From assembly GCA_002964805.2 (NCBI GenBank), contig PUDQ02000003.1, forward strand, positions 2,790,001 through 2,854,000: a DNA stretch of 64,000 nucleotides, read 5' to 3'. This DNA comes from Trametes villosa. Taxonomy: Eukaryota > Basidiomycota > Agaricomycetes > Polyporales > Polyporaceae. The position numbers and the translations under genes are program-made. The notes under the pieces are model-generated. The model was not told where the DNA came from, did no database searches, and was given only the letters and a program-made list of their open reading frames with translations. Below are positions 37,305-48,509 of the stretch, piece after piece; the stretch's first letter is position 1; every line of letters starts with the position of its first letter.

Positions 37305-38422
37305 TCTGATAATCTTGTGAGAAGAAAAGAGCGGAGAACCACTAATGACCCCATTGCTGATATCCCTGGCCCAATTTTGCTTCCTAATTGTGAGGATATC
37401 TCCATTTCATGCTTGACTAGTTTGAAGAATGGTCGTGTGCCCCCAGACAGTCTTGCAAATGGCCTATGGATTGGTGAAGTATCACCCCAGTTACAAAATC
37501 TGAGCTTCACTGAAAAGATGCTCATAGCACGTGTCAAACACAACCACTGCATTGTCAAGCTAGGGATGTCTAAGCTCCGGGCCAATGTAGTAAGCCATTC
37601 ACTCCCAATGCCCAAGATATATTCTGTACTGCCACATAAATGTAAAGAGCTAAGTGAGGGGTTATGTTAGCCTGCTTATACCTTGGGCCTAACCAACCAA
37701 CAAAAAAGGAATACAAGCGCACACCAATGATAGTCTGGCGCAACAAAGTTGCAGATGCGCTAGAGTGGCTCAAGCTCAATCATGCAGACTATGCAGACCT
37801 CCAGATCTCCTATGAGAATATCAACTCATATCCAGAAGATGAACCCCCAGTGAGTGTAAACTACTCTACAAGCATGGAATCTAACCAAGACCCGGAGGCT
37901 ACCGCTGTGAATGCATCCGAAGAGGATGAGGGTGCAGATGACGGTGAATGCCCCTTTGTTGTCCACAGGCTGACTGGAGCAAGCCTGGAGCACATGGGAA
38001 AGGTTAGGCTGTATGAGATCACTGCACGTGCCATAGAACACTTCAAGTCAGGGGGAAAGGTGCTTGGGATGGGTCAGTCAGCTGAGCCAGAGAGCCTGTA
38101 CCATAATCCCCAGCTCTATCCTCAGATGTTCCCCTGGTTATTTCCATATGGCCTGGGTGGTCTCAATAATGCTGCAAGTGGATGCAGGCCAGTGTCTGAA
38201 GAGCGCAGAAAGCAGCAGCTGTTGATGTACCATGATAAGCGCTTTCAGCTAGAGCCATTATTTCCACTAGTTGCACTCAACCATGAACAGATTAAGAAAT
38301 CTACCACGGCAGGATATTTGTTGGCAGACAAAGGACTCCACTCTAAGTGATATCATCCAGAGGCTGAGTGCTGGCTCCATGAAGCCAGAAACGGATAAGA
38401 AGGCCTGCTTCAAGATATTGAA
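37305..38422 (+). pseudogene. Helitron replication protein N-terminal fragment
   Basis: Two frames form one protein with a small indel at about 37660. The first part (LANGLWIGEV, LIARVKHNHCIVKLGMSK) resembles the domain found ahead of the Rep region in basidiomycete Helitron proteins. The second part (LEWLKLNHADYADLQISY, CPFVVHRLTG, NPQLYPQMFPWLFPYGLGG, LLMYHDKRFQ, FPLVALNHEQIK) is the Helitron-like N-terminal region that precedes the HUH Rep endonuclease. The HUH motif and the helicase are absent. It is cut at both sides by tails of R copies 3 and 6, and ends at about KKACFKIL. It may be what is left of an autonomous relative of the R elements. Confidence 0.8.
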
Positions 38423-41400
38423 CTTGGGGGAAGAGGGCCAATACTGGCATATCCGATTGATGAGGTGTTGCAGAGCATTTCTACCATTTATGAACACCTC
38501 TCAGTACACATAATAGTCATTTTACATCACTATAGTGTATAAATCTGACAACACCATTTTGATTTGAATCTGCTTATTTTCCAGATGTAATAATGTCTGA
38601 TAATATCTACTCAGTACTACAGGGCAAATCTATTGTTTTATGGACAGGAAAAGCAATGTACCCAAAAAACTGCACTGATTGAGATAATATACATGTCACT
38701 TGTAACAATTGTCTTGTTACAGGATAGCTCATGCAGCATTGCTAGCAGCTCGTCTGATTTTTGTGCATGTTATCAAAGAAACATTTCAGCCATGATTCCC
38801 AATGGTTGGGCACCCAAGCACAGAAGGGGAGGCTCTACCACCCATATCCTCATGTGTTCAGAGGTGCTCATAGATCAGCATTGCTTTCAGGCAGTTTGGG
38901 TGATGATTTGCTCGAAGATCACTCACATAAGCCATGCCATTCATCAGCAAGCAATGATCACATATCTGAACTGATGTCACAGAGCTGAGGTTTGTGTACA
39001 GGCACTGATTGAGGCATATTTTGATGATACAGTCTACTGTCTTCTTTATCATACTAATCATTCCAAGCCATCCTGCTGGACCCTTCACATGGCTATTAGT
39101 GGAAGCAGCCCAACAGAGCTTCAAATTGGCTTGGGGAATGACAATTGAGTAGTGCCTTGATTATAAACAGCTGTAAGGTTGTCATTGACTGACTGAAATT
39201 GCTAGCTCAACTATTGCTAGTAGCTGATCACTGCTTTGATGCAGGACCTTTCTGACTATGCGGTGTTTCATTGGCTGGGCCATGGTATCATGCTGAGAAA
39301 CCTGGACAAGTTGATTTTACCATATACACAGCTGCCATTTTGAGAACAATTTGAGTATTAATACAGCCTGTGGCTACCATTGTAGCATATAGGATATCCC
39401 ATTGAATAGGGAATGAAGAGCTGAATCCAATGGTATATAATACTTGGGGTGGGGGGGGGGGATTTGTGCACATTACACTGAGACATGAGCCATAGAAGCT
39501 GGATGTGGCTGAATTGTGGCACTAATGGGCATTTGTTGCCCTATTTTTGAGTGCTAGAGTGGGTATTTACATCTCAATACGTACACCATTAGATTCTACT
39601 CACTCATAACTTTCTGTTGACATATGATTCATGATATATGGACCATTCAATAGTCCACAATGAAGAGTCCATGTTCCCTGCCATCAGCTTTGGTTGTATT
39701 TGTTCTCAGCCACAGCTTGCATATTGCCCCCTCCTCTAGTTTTTTTGGCCACTGCTCCTCCAGTTCTGCTTCAAATGGTACATGTCATATGCTGTTAGGA
39801 AGGTGTTTTAGATCTCCACGTCATGAGGGTATTGATGTTTAATAGCCACCATCATATCATTCACAATCCCTTGTCAGAAGGGCATGCAAACCATTTATTA
39901 AGCCAGTACAGCATTTTAAAGCTGATGTGTATTGATGCCTAACACCTCATTAGACCCTGATCATTATCTGCACAGTATCCAGGGGTGTACATGTGATACA
40001 AGCACACCTCTGTCCCTTCAAACCATCAATACCTTATTCAACAAGCAAAAAGCAGTAATTTGCTGTTTACACAGCAGTCTCCTTGCTAAATGGTGTACAT
40101 TTTTGCTCCTTTATACACCTATCGTCAAGGCCTACCTGATGTTATTGTTTCTGTGGCTCTATACCCTCTATTCATCGCACTAAAGCTGTTTTACTACATT
40201 TTGAAGCAGGGCTGTTGGAGCCTTTTCCCCCGGTAAAATAAGCGCAGCAGAGCTCTTGTAGCCTTTTCCTCCCGCAAAATAAGCGCCCAGAAGGCGAAAT
40301 CTGGCTAAGTCCGTTTGGCGCTAGTAGAAGTCGCTGGGATGGACTTCTACTAGCGCTCGAGGGCCTTGGCCAAATTTTCTTGAAAAATGGGCGCTTTTTG
40401 CGGCATTTTTACCATAGCTCTTTCATTTTTCCTCCAGATTCAAAGTATTGTATACCGTTAGGAAGGTGTTTCTGAGGGCTATAGAATGGTGCTCAGCAAT
40501 GATGACATTGCATTGCACAATGCACGGGATTCAGCAAAATATTGCTTGAAAAGTTCTACTAAGAGCCATGATGGCCACTTTTTGGCTCACACCTCCTCCA
40601 GTTTGTATCTGAATTGCATGAACTATATACAATTATGAAGCTGCTCTAAAGCTCTACCTGATGGGGGTACAGTGATAGCTTAATCCCTTGATGCTCCATG
40701 ATTATGCAATCATTGCTGTTCATATCATTCAACGGAAGCCTGTAGCAGCCAGTGAGGCATTGGCTGTGTTACTAAGTTGTCAAGACTGTGGTACATGTAA
40801 ACATATAATGTACAACACTCAACACAGCTACCAATCAAGCCATTGCAGTGTTCAAGTACAGTGCACTACAGGCCCTCGAGCAACAATAACTCAGGAAGGA
40901 GCTTGTACCTAGCTCCCTGCACTAGATCTTTACACTGGGGCATGCAGACTTTGCCTATTTGAGTATTGAGCTTCACTGTTGTGATTGTTCTTATCACATT
41001 AACGTACGTAAGCGAGCTTTAGTTGTAGCAAAGGGGTAACTATGGTCAACATGGTGCAATACCATATTGCTACTACTACTATTTAACTTTCAAGGGATAA
41101 GCAATGTGTATGCCCCTATAGAAGTGTTGTTAGCACACTCTGATGCTTTAAGTAGCGGTTGGCAAAGTGATTGCCCATGCTGTGCCACCTAGGGTTACAC
41201 AGGCGCCCACCCATGAGCATTAGAGCAAAGTTAGCACAGCAGTCAGAGTGGCTGTGTGGGTCATCTAGTGTCTAACCCTAAAGTTTCTAATGGATGGGGA
41301 CCCTAACCCTAAGTTTGTATGTGAAAGTTGTATGTGGCGCTTATTTCAGATCTAATGATTTGTTAGCTGAGATTGAAGATATTTTCCCACAGGGTCAGAT

Positions 41401-41469
41401 TGGCGTTACAGGATTTGGCTGGGAGCTCACCCCATAAGAAACGATTTCTTCGTTCCTCATCAATCGTAA
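38423..41469 (-). mobile_element. Repeat R, copy 6, full length
   Basis: In reverse orientation: tail at 38423 (CTTGGGGGAAGAGGGCC, hairpin GCCAATACTGGC) and head ending CATCAATCGTAA at 41469. Inside lies the best stem-loop of the family (40318-40356, 15-bp arms GCGCTAGTAGAAGTC) and a TTAGGG-like pair (ccctaaccctaag, about 41290). No coding capacity except a short open stretch antisense to the element near the head. Confidence 0.8.
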
Positions 41470-41502
41470 TGACAGTCAGTACCCTCCACCGCTAAGTCAA
41501 CA

Positions 41503-42741
41503 TCACAGCGCGTACATTTCCTGCTCGAGGTCCAGAGCCGTCCTGAGGAAGTTCACGTATTCCTTGCGCAGGTGACTTAGGACCTGCTGCGTGTGCGTCT
41601 GAGGGTTATTGCTACGCGCTGGTGGCGCTGGGCACTGTGATCATCTTAGCCGCCCGTTAGATGTGCGAAGTGTCAGAGTACTCACGATCGGTGCGATTGA
41701 CCAGGAGCGGGCTTGAGGTGAAAGCTGCCTCCTTCTCCCTGAACGTCAGCAGTGTGAAGGCTTCGCTGTCAAACGGGATTTGCAGCCATGCTGCCACCGT
41801 GGCAGGGCCCGCGAGAGCTGTCAAACCGGCGAAGTATTGCGTCGTTCGGTGCTGTCTGTCATACACTTCGGTGAACTTCTTCGCAAGAAAAGACGCTGTG
41901 TATTCGTAGTTAGCTCTGAAAGGCGGTTCAGACAACGTACACGTACCCATTCGCTCGACTTTGCACCAATTCCAGAAGTTGAACAAGTCTGTGAGTGCTT
42001 TGTGGTGTCCGCCCGCGGTCATCTCACGTGTTAGGAGACCTGCGATCTTGAACTCGGCCCAAGGGGTCTCGACGCCTTCGCCATGGGACAGGCCGCAACT
42101 GGATGCGGATGCAAGGGCATAGACAATCTGACACAAGTCTTTGTGGGCGTAGAGGTGGAGTTTGGGTAGGAGTATCATGAGGTTCTCGACAATGGGGACC
42201 ATGGCGGGGAAGTATTCGCGACATCGTTTGAGCATATTGCAAATAATGATGCAAGCAATGTCATATGTCAGAGCACGCTGCTCGAGTAGTTCGGTGCCTC
42301 GCAGGGCGCCAATGATCCCGTACAATGAGTGGCCACTCCTGCGGACAAAGAGTGAGCCACAGCCAAACAATGGGCGCTGATGTGGTCTTACCGTTCCCCG
42401 GTTTGCATGTCCACGATGCCTTCCGAGCGGAATAGAACATGCTTACAAAACATCCCGATGATCCCGCTGACGACCAGGAATCGGAACTTCCCTGGTCGCA
42501 AGGTTTTGAGCACCTGGAAGCCGCTACACGTTTGAAGCTAAATGATGTTAGCCAGGCGCGACGGAGGAGTGAGCCTGCAAACATACCGTGTCCTCACTCT
42601 TGTATCTCTTCTCCAGGTATTGGGACATCTTCTCATGGTTCACAAAGTACCCCTGGTCGAGGGCGAGGCTGACGTCGTCCGGGTCCTCTCGCTTGGCCTT
42701 CTTGTGCAAGCTGAGGTTCCCATCGCAGCCAATAACGATGC

Positions 42742-42778
<37 letters not shown>

Positions 42779-43484
42779 GAGCAGAAGACAGGGTGAGCCT
42801 GATGTACACGCGTGCATTAGCGAACAACTCACTTGAGGCGGTCCGGGGTGTCCTTCCAGTCGTCAGGCAGGTTGAATGCTGGCCAGGGGCAGGTAAAGCA
42901 CAGGACGGTGATCGTGCACTGTGGTCAATGAGGTAGAACAACACCGTGGTGCACTCCTCGCATTGAGGACTCTTCTGGCCGCACTCTTGACACCGGGTCA
43001 TGGCTGGGTGAAGGCCACATGCGCAGGGCTTCTCTATGCCGGGGTCTTGCTCGCGCTGTAAGAGTTGAGCAAGGATGTCCGCCTCGCGCGCAAGCCACTG
43101 TCTCATCTGGTATGACGGCGTGTTCTGTCAAAGGAATCAGCAACGAATAAGTACACCCAGCGGACGCGGGACGCACCTTCTTCTTGCGGGGAGCCTTTGC
43201 GGTCGAATCCTGGGGTTGTGGCCCCGGACTGCCCAACTGTTCACCATCGTCTGTGTCGCCGCTGTCGCCCTCAAGCACAGATTCCATCAGGCTCGCATCC
43301 ACCGAGGTATCCTCATCTGTGCGCGCTCTCTTCTGCGAGGGCCCCGGAGTGTCGTACTCAAGCTGCTTCTCCATCACCATCCGGTGGCCATGTTTGTCGA
43401 CCTCGGACTTCAAGGTCTTGGCCACAGGACGATGATGGTTGAACCTGCGGGCAATGCCCGCGCCCAATTTCTTACCACGTGCCC
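41503..43484 (-). CDS. KDZ-type transposase with CxC cysteine cluster
   Basis: Predicted exons on the minus strand: about 43484-43177, then 43124 onward to 41503. The N-terminal piece (GKKLGAGIARRF, EYDTPGPSQKRARTDED) is followed by a Cys cluster (CACGLHPAMTRCQECG, CEEC). A 41-bp intron probably restores the frame to NLPDDWKDTPDRL. Then come CDGNLSLHKKAKRED, GYFVNHEKMSQYLEKRY, CSGFQVL, VVSGIIGMFCKH, LTYDIACIIIC, LPKLHLYAHKDLCQ and GLSHGEGVETPWAEF, the hallmark of Kyakuja-Dileera-Zisupton transposases. Donors gtatgt, gtaaga and gtgagt support the splits. The last exon ends LRTALDLEQEMYAL at 41503. The expected start codon before the basic N-terminus reads CGG, so the copy may have lost its ATG or begin upstream. 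No premature stop was found. Confidence 0.8.
42749..42776. repeat. (AT)n microsatellite in a KDZ intron
   Basis: About 14 AT units lie inside the intron between the Cys-cluster exon and the exon starting at IVIGCDGN, just before its acceptor. Simple slippage repeat. Confidence 0.9.
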
Positions 43485-43903
43485 GTCGATAAATAGCAAG
43501 CCCGTCGCGAGAGTTGCGGAGAGTGTACCAGGAGCATACGAGAGCAGGCGTGTCGAGATGGAGCCCACCTCTGCGTGGGTACCCTTCGTAACTGGGACAC
43601 ATCAACCAGGCGCAGGTAGACAATGAGCTGGCCACCGCACCCACAGGGGCAAAGCGTACCACGGTCCATGCCCCGGCCCAAGCGTCCAGGGGCAGTGGCT
43701 CAGATCTCCCGAGCCCCGATCTCCCGAGCCCCTCCAACTTCTCGCCGCTGCCTACGACATCACCTGGATGTACCCTGCCAGTCTGCAATGTTCTCCAGTC
43801 AGTGTGCATGTTATGACTCTAATTACTATACAGCTATGGTAGTTACAAGTACATTGCTATCTACGGCGTGTTCGTACATGAAATGGTCAGTGCGAGTGTC
43901 CAG
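43485..43903. other. Spacer upstream of the KDZ transposase
   Basis: Contains minus-strand sequence with a CPCGCGG motif but no frame I can join to the KDZ gene. It may be the transposase promoter region or a lost first exon. Confidence 0.35.
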
Positions 43904-46209
43904 CTAGACAATAGGGAAGCGATGCGGCACTATTGGTGCTTGACTGGCGTGCTCGAAGAAGGTGTTGATGTAGAAGCGGGCTAGCTCCTCCTCGCGGGCA
44001 GCAATCTTCGCAGGTTTGAGATGCGTGCCGAACACCGGGGCCGCATGAATCAATGGGGGACAGCGCGGCCAACGAGCGAGCACACATCGAAAAGCCTCTA
44101 GGGCTCCCACACGCCGGTGGAGCAGGTCGGCTCCTAACCCACCCTTCACACCGAGGTCCTTGTCAACGTGAGGCAGCACATACATGCTATACACGCCTCG
44201 ATTGGGGAACACCTCCCCCAGGAGTGCTTCTCAATGCTCTTCCGTAAGTCCAGTTCCGCGCGACGTGACAAGGAGGCGGTCGAGGGCCAACAGTTCATGA
44301 CAGAAGCCGGGTTTGCAGACTTCCCAGATAATTGGACGGCAGGTGGGGGTGTTGAGTGTCGAGATCGGTTTCCTGAACCACAGTGGGGCACCAGATGGGG
44401 ATGGATCGAAGTCGACACGATCGAAGGCTTGTCCGAAGACATCTTCGATCTGACGCCACCGTTGGGCGGTTTGTTTAGTCGGGTCCTTCTCGCCTTGACC
44501 GGTGGTGCCATACAGAATGTCTCGCCACCACTGCGTTGGGACCCTCGTGACACGAGCTTCCCGCAAACAAAGGGCGTAGAGCCACGCTGATTGCAATTGA
44601 ACCCAGTTGGCGACTTAGTGGTGTAGCCTGTCCGTCGTCAAAGGTCGCAGCAGCAGCCCGGGTTCCGGGATCCAATATCCCCACGTCTCCCTCTGCGGCT
44701 TCACGGGCCTGAACAGGTCAACGGCGGCCATAGCCTTCTGCCAGGCAGTCAGCGGCTCGGGCATCCAGTCGTGGACTGTCGGCTCGAATTTGTTAACACC
44801 CCGAATCTAGCTAGGGTGCGGCTTCGAGTCTACTTGCAATGTTAATTAGTGATAATACATAGCATCAGAGTTGTTACTCACAAGGAGCCGCCGATGCTCG
44901 ACTGCTGCCTCCCCGCTCGCTACATCCCGCATTGTCCACTGGTCCTGCGCTCTGAGACGGCTCCCCACGTGCATTGCACTTATGCTCCTTCTGGCCAATC
45001 AGCAAGGGATATCTGCCGTCCTGGTCGACAGCCAGGAGCGGCGCACAGCAGATGTCGAGGTACGTGTGTCCTCCGCACGCCATGGCGGTGAGATGCTCTG
45101 GTCCGACAAGCCCGCGGTACAAGACCTCGCCTTTCTCCTCACTGATTGTCGTACATATCCCAGTTGGTGCCGTGAGCGGTACAACAGCGCGGACCTGGTC
45201 GTCTGCGAGCACGGACACGTCCATGCGCACATACCAGACATGCACACCAGCGGTGTAGAGCCGCTGGACCATGGCCGGGTCCGTGCTGAAAGCACCCATC
45301 AGCTGTCGATTGACCGGATTGGGGTGCACGCCCGTGGCAGGGGTACTGAGGGTCATGAAATTGAGGAACACGCGGGCCATCAGGCAGTACCGCTGCATTT
45401 TGCGGACCTGCATGGTGACATCGCAGAACGTGCAGGGGAACTGGCGTAAACAATCCCGCACCTGGAGCATGGCCATGTGCAGCCAGCCGAGATGGTTATG
45501 CATGATGGGAATTGCGTGGATGGAGCATGTGAGTTGGTCGACGATGTCAATGAGGGGTTGCACCACTTCAGGTCAAAGAAGGCCAAGGCATTTGATGATA
45601 GAGCCTTGGAGCAGCACAAAATTGTCGCAGGAAGGCGTGAAGGAGAGGGCTAGGTCGTTGATGCAATCCGGATGCGGTTGGGATATCATACACAAGTACT
45701 CCCACCCCTCCGAGTACACCTGCGGGTACTGGATTGGGTCAACTATGCCATATCTACAGTCAGAACGGAGGATCACTTCGGCAATCCCGATTGGAGGGCT
45801 GGGGATGTAGTTGACGTTTGGAGACATGATAACCCATAGGTTGTCCGATGTGGGGGCCGCGGCGAGAGTGTCCGCCCAAGTCCAAAGTCCTGGGACAATG
45901 TCAGTGATAGTGTGTATGTGTGCGCAATGCAGACATACCGCTATAGTTCTGCCCAGGCTGTTCCCGCAACGGAGGCATCATGATTATGACCGTGATTTGG
46001 CAATGGTGAGGTAGGGCAATGTCTAGGATCGTCCGTGAACCATGCAGCGGCCGTGCAAACCCTCCCGAAGGGTCGTTCTTGAGGGGAACCCAGGTGACAA
46101 CAAGTCACCGGGTATGCACGTATCCAGAGGTCGTAAGAGACAATCTGGATACGTACAGTGGGGAAGGAGGGTGGAGGGTGGGATGAGTTTGGCGGTTGTA
46201 GTGGGGAGA
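43904..46209 (-). pseudogene. KDZ-linked accessory protein of unknown function, interrupted
   Basis: This is a long minus-strand gene, reading from about 46209 to a stop at 43904. Exons include LWIRAYPVTCC (about 46110), LREQPGQNYSG, WTWADTLAAAPTSDNLWV, MSPNVNYIPSPPIGIAEV, GAFSTDPAMVQRLYTAGV, WYVRMDVSVLADDQVRAV, DLFRPVKPQRETWGYWI, LREARVTRVPTQWWRDIL, EVCKPGFCHELLALDRLL and VLARWPRCPPLIHAA. I recall similar proteins in other Agaricomycete genomes but no function. In-frame stops sit at 45573 (TGA), 44615 (TAA) and 44231 (TGA); two fit CGA to TGA. A hAT element inserted at 46218 cuts off its 5' end. It runs head to tail with the KDZ gene, suggesting they belong to one element, which is inference. 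Confidence 0.55.
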
Positions 46210-46217
46210 GGTCGACG
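46210..46217. other. Left 8-bp target duplication of the hAT element (GGTCGACG)
   Basis: Identical to 53032-53039 on the other side of the element, directly outside the terminal inverted repeats. Eight bases is the usual duplication for hAT transposons. Confidence 0.95.
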
Positions 46218-46590
46218 TAAGGCTGAGCATAGGTCTGGATCAAGCCCAGGTAGTAGCCTAGGTAACCTATGTGTAGACCCGTAGGTTCAGGTCGTGCAGG
46301 TTCAGGTACCTACACCATGGATCATGCACGAATCTGGATTGCAGCAATGGATTTTACGGTACCTGGGCCAGGTCACCTAGGGATCCATGAATCAACAGCA
46401 GGTCGGTATGAATCAATAGGCTACCTGGGCATGTGCAGTAAACCGGACATCACAGCTTGCCTGGTAGGGACACACATTGAATAGCATGAGGCCTAGGGCA
46501 TAAGTGCATTCAAGGCATAAGGACATAAGGTCATCGGGTCTACCATAGAGCTTAAGTAAAGTAGGGTTAGAAGTACTGCTAGTCGACGGA

Positions 46591-47700
46591 CTACTCGACA
46601 TCAGACCCGGAGTAATAGGTCTCCAAACTAGGCATGGAGCCGTCATCTGAGGCATGATCGTTCTCACCAGACAGATCCCCTGGTGCCACGATGTCTCGGA
46701 CGTCCTGAACATACTCGGGCGGGGCCCCATACTCCATACTCCTCCTCATCCTCCCGATAAGTCTCCCTAAGTGATGGGTGCTCAAAAACCCTCTGTGGAA
46801 TATACGTAAGTGAGGATCACGAAGGCGAGAAGCCACAACGACAGACCGCGGGGAGCAAGCGCTCGAGGAAACGGACTATCTCTCCAAGCTCAACGTCTGC
46901 GCGCCGCAACGGTCCAACCGTCTGCGCGAAAGTGCGGAGGCGTGCACCTGCGACGTTGAACTCCCAGGAGGGGAAGCCGTGACCACCTTCGGCAAAGGCG
47001 CGGTAGGAGAGCGCGAGTCTCAGAAGGAGATTGCGCTGCGCTGCGGTGATGCCACAGCGCGTCATGCGTGAGCTCCGTATGATGGACAGCCAGTCGTCGA
47101 ACACCGTCCAGTGAAGCTGATCGATCCGCGCCGTAGGAAGGAGGAACTATGTGATGGTTAGTATCGGCCCCGCATGCATGCAAAGGACGTTGAGAGACGT
47201 ACCGTGAATGCGTCGGACGTCGCCGAAACTGTCAGTATGACCCAGTCTATGGGAGCTACACCGCCGCTCCCGGTGGTCGAGTCCGCACGAAGGTAGATCA
47301 AAGGGCGCGAGCGAGGGCACGTCATGTCGGGCGCAGAGGGGTCGAGAGGGGTGGTGGGCGCCCACAGGTTGTTGATGCTCCGATGGATCGGTGTGGTACA
47401 GTACGTAGACATTGCGGAGGATGCTGTGTGGTGCGAGTGCGGGTGAGGTGAGCGGCGTGCAGAGGTTCGAGGGAGGGCGAGGCGAACTGGGATGCACACC
47501 AGCGTATATGTGACAGATAGACGTACCCTGCGGCCTCCCTTGCGCGGTGGGTGAGGCGAGTTTCTGGTGCGCGATGTCGACTTGATTGTGCGCGCGCCAA
47601 ATCCCGATGGCGCACCACAGCGTCAGTACGCATTTGGGCGACCTGGTCAATCTGCGAGCATGTGGTTCCCCACGCGTGCTTGATGCACGGGCCCGAATGA
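46591..47700 (-). CDS. hAT-borne second gene (family shared with 62806-63967)
   Basis: Supported exons: about 47700-47527, 47423-47203, 47146-46847 and from 46792 down. The third exon is exactly 100 codons in phase 0 and aligns without gaps over its first 52 residues to the third exon of the 62806-63967 gene, also exactly 100 codons. In both it begins F(L/M)LPT, has W at residue 19, RS at 24-25, Q at 37 and YRA at 48-50. The second exon ends GVAPIDWVILTVSATSDAFT; the fourth starts RVFEHPSLRETY where the other has EIFHDPTDLYA. An acidic tail (DDGSMPSLETYYSGSDVE) ends at 46591 but needs a one-base shift at about 46730. Introns at the same sites confirm common ancestry. I do not recognise the family. 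Confidence 0.6.
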
Positions 47701-48509
47701 CTCAGGCTGCGACTGTCGTATCGGCGGGATATGTCTTGAATCAGAGGCAATACATTCGAATTGGAACAATGTCGCTCACTTTGCGGGCATGCGAGTACGG
47801 CGAGGTGATTGAGCTAGCTCTCAAGCGCGCGGCATAGCCACCAGATGTAAGATAGAACAGCGGGATAGGAGCATGCATTGTCCGACGGTGAGCGGGCGAG
47901 TAGTTGAGCTTAGCGGTCCATGGGCATAGTTGCGTAGAGGCGGATGTGGCAGCTGGAATGTTGAGGGCCCGTGCGTGCGCGCTTTGGGGGATGAGCTTCT
48001 CCGTGGGACGGAAACTGTCGCCGGGGGCGCCCACAACACCAACCCATCCTCGTCTGCACGTTGTCGTCCTCCCAATCGCACCAACCTCGTGCTGAGCTGC
48101 CAAGGTATGCCTCTCGACACTTTATCACCTTATCTGCCGGCTGGGAGGCCCGAATTTTCAAATCCAAGTTCGCAGGTCGCACTCCCGGTGTGCTGTCTAC
48201 TCACCGGGCCCGATGGCGGTATCGAGAGCAATCCCGCTTGGCGGCTCAAGCGGTTTATCATCTGGCAGAGCAGCGGGCAGCATTCATCATGGTGCGTGTA
48301 CTGCTGCATGCGCTCGTCCGCAGCTGACCACTGCTCATCCATGTAAGCAGGTCACGAGGCTCGTTGCGGGGACCTGTCTCTCGCCTCAGCATGCCGACGG
48401 TGTTCGCGCAAGGGTGCGCGGCCAATGTGCCTTAAAGGCTGAGGGTTTCCTATGCAAAAGTACGAGCACCCACCCCTTCTTCCTTGCTCACCTTCTCATC
48501 TCTCTCCTG
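47701..48509. other. Divergent spacer between the two hAT genes
   Basis: Lies between the minus-strand second gene and the ATG of the transposase at 48510. A CT-rich stretch (cacccccttcttccttgctc-like, about 48470-48505) precedes the transposase start, as is common in basidiomycete promoters. Some minus-strand open sequence (about 47741-48100) may be an upstream exon of the second gene. Confidence 0.4.

Noticed and set aside
37258..38470. A 1.2-kb TIR transposon with 46-bp inverted ends around Helitron coding sequence
   Set aside because: The inverted ends are the tails of two separate R copies; the same tail occurs at 27.2, 31.4 and 33.3 kb without the coding part.
18000..41500. CRISPR array or satellite from regularly recurring AT-rich motifs
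   Set aside because: Repeats are kilobase-scale dispersed copies in both orientations, not short regular units; the organism is a eukaryote.
41470..46209. Terminal inverted repeats and target duplication for the KDZ segment
   Set aside because: I could not find matching ends; both sides are covered by R insertions, so the element limits stay unknown.
46250..46320. tRNA-like repeats of GGTTCAGGT
   Set aside because: They recur in both orientations at both ends of hAT elements, fitting subterminal motifs and not tRNA.
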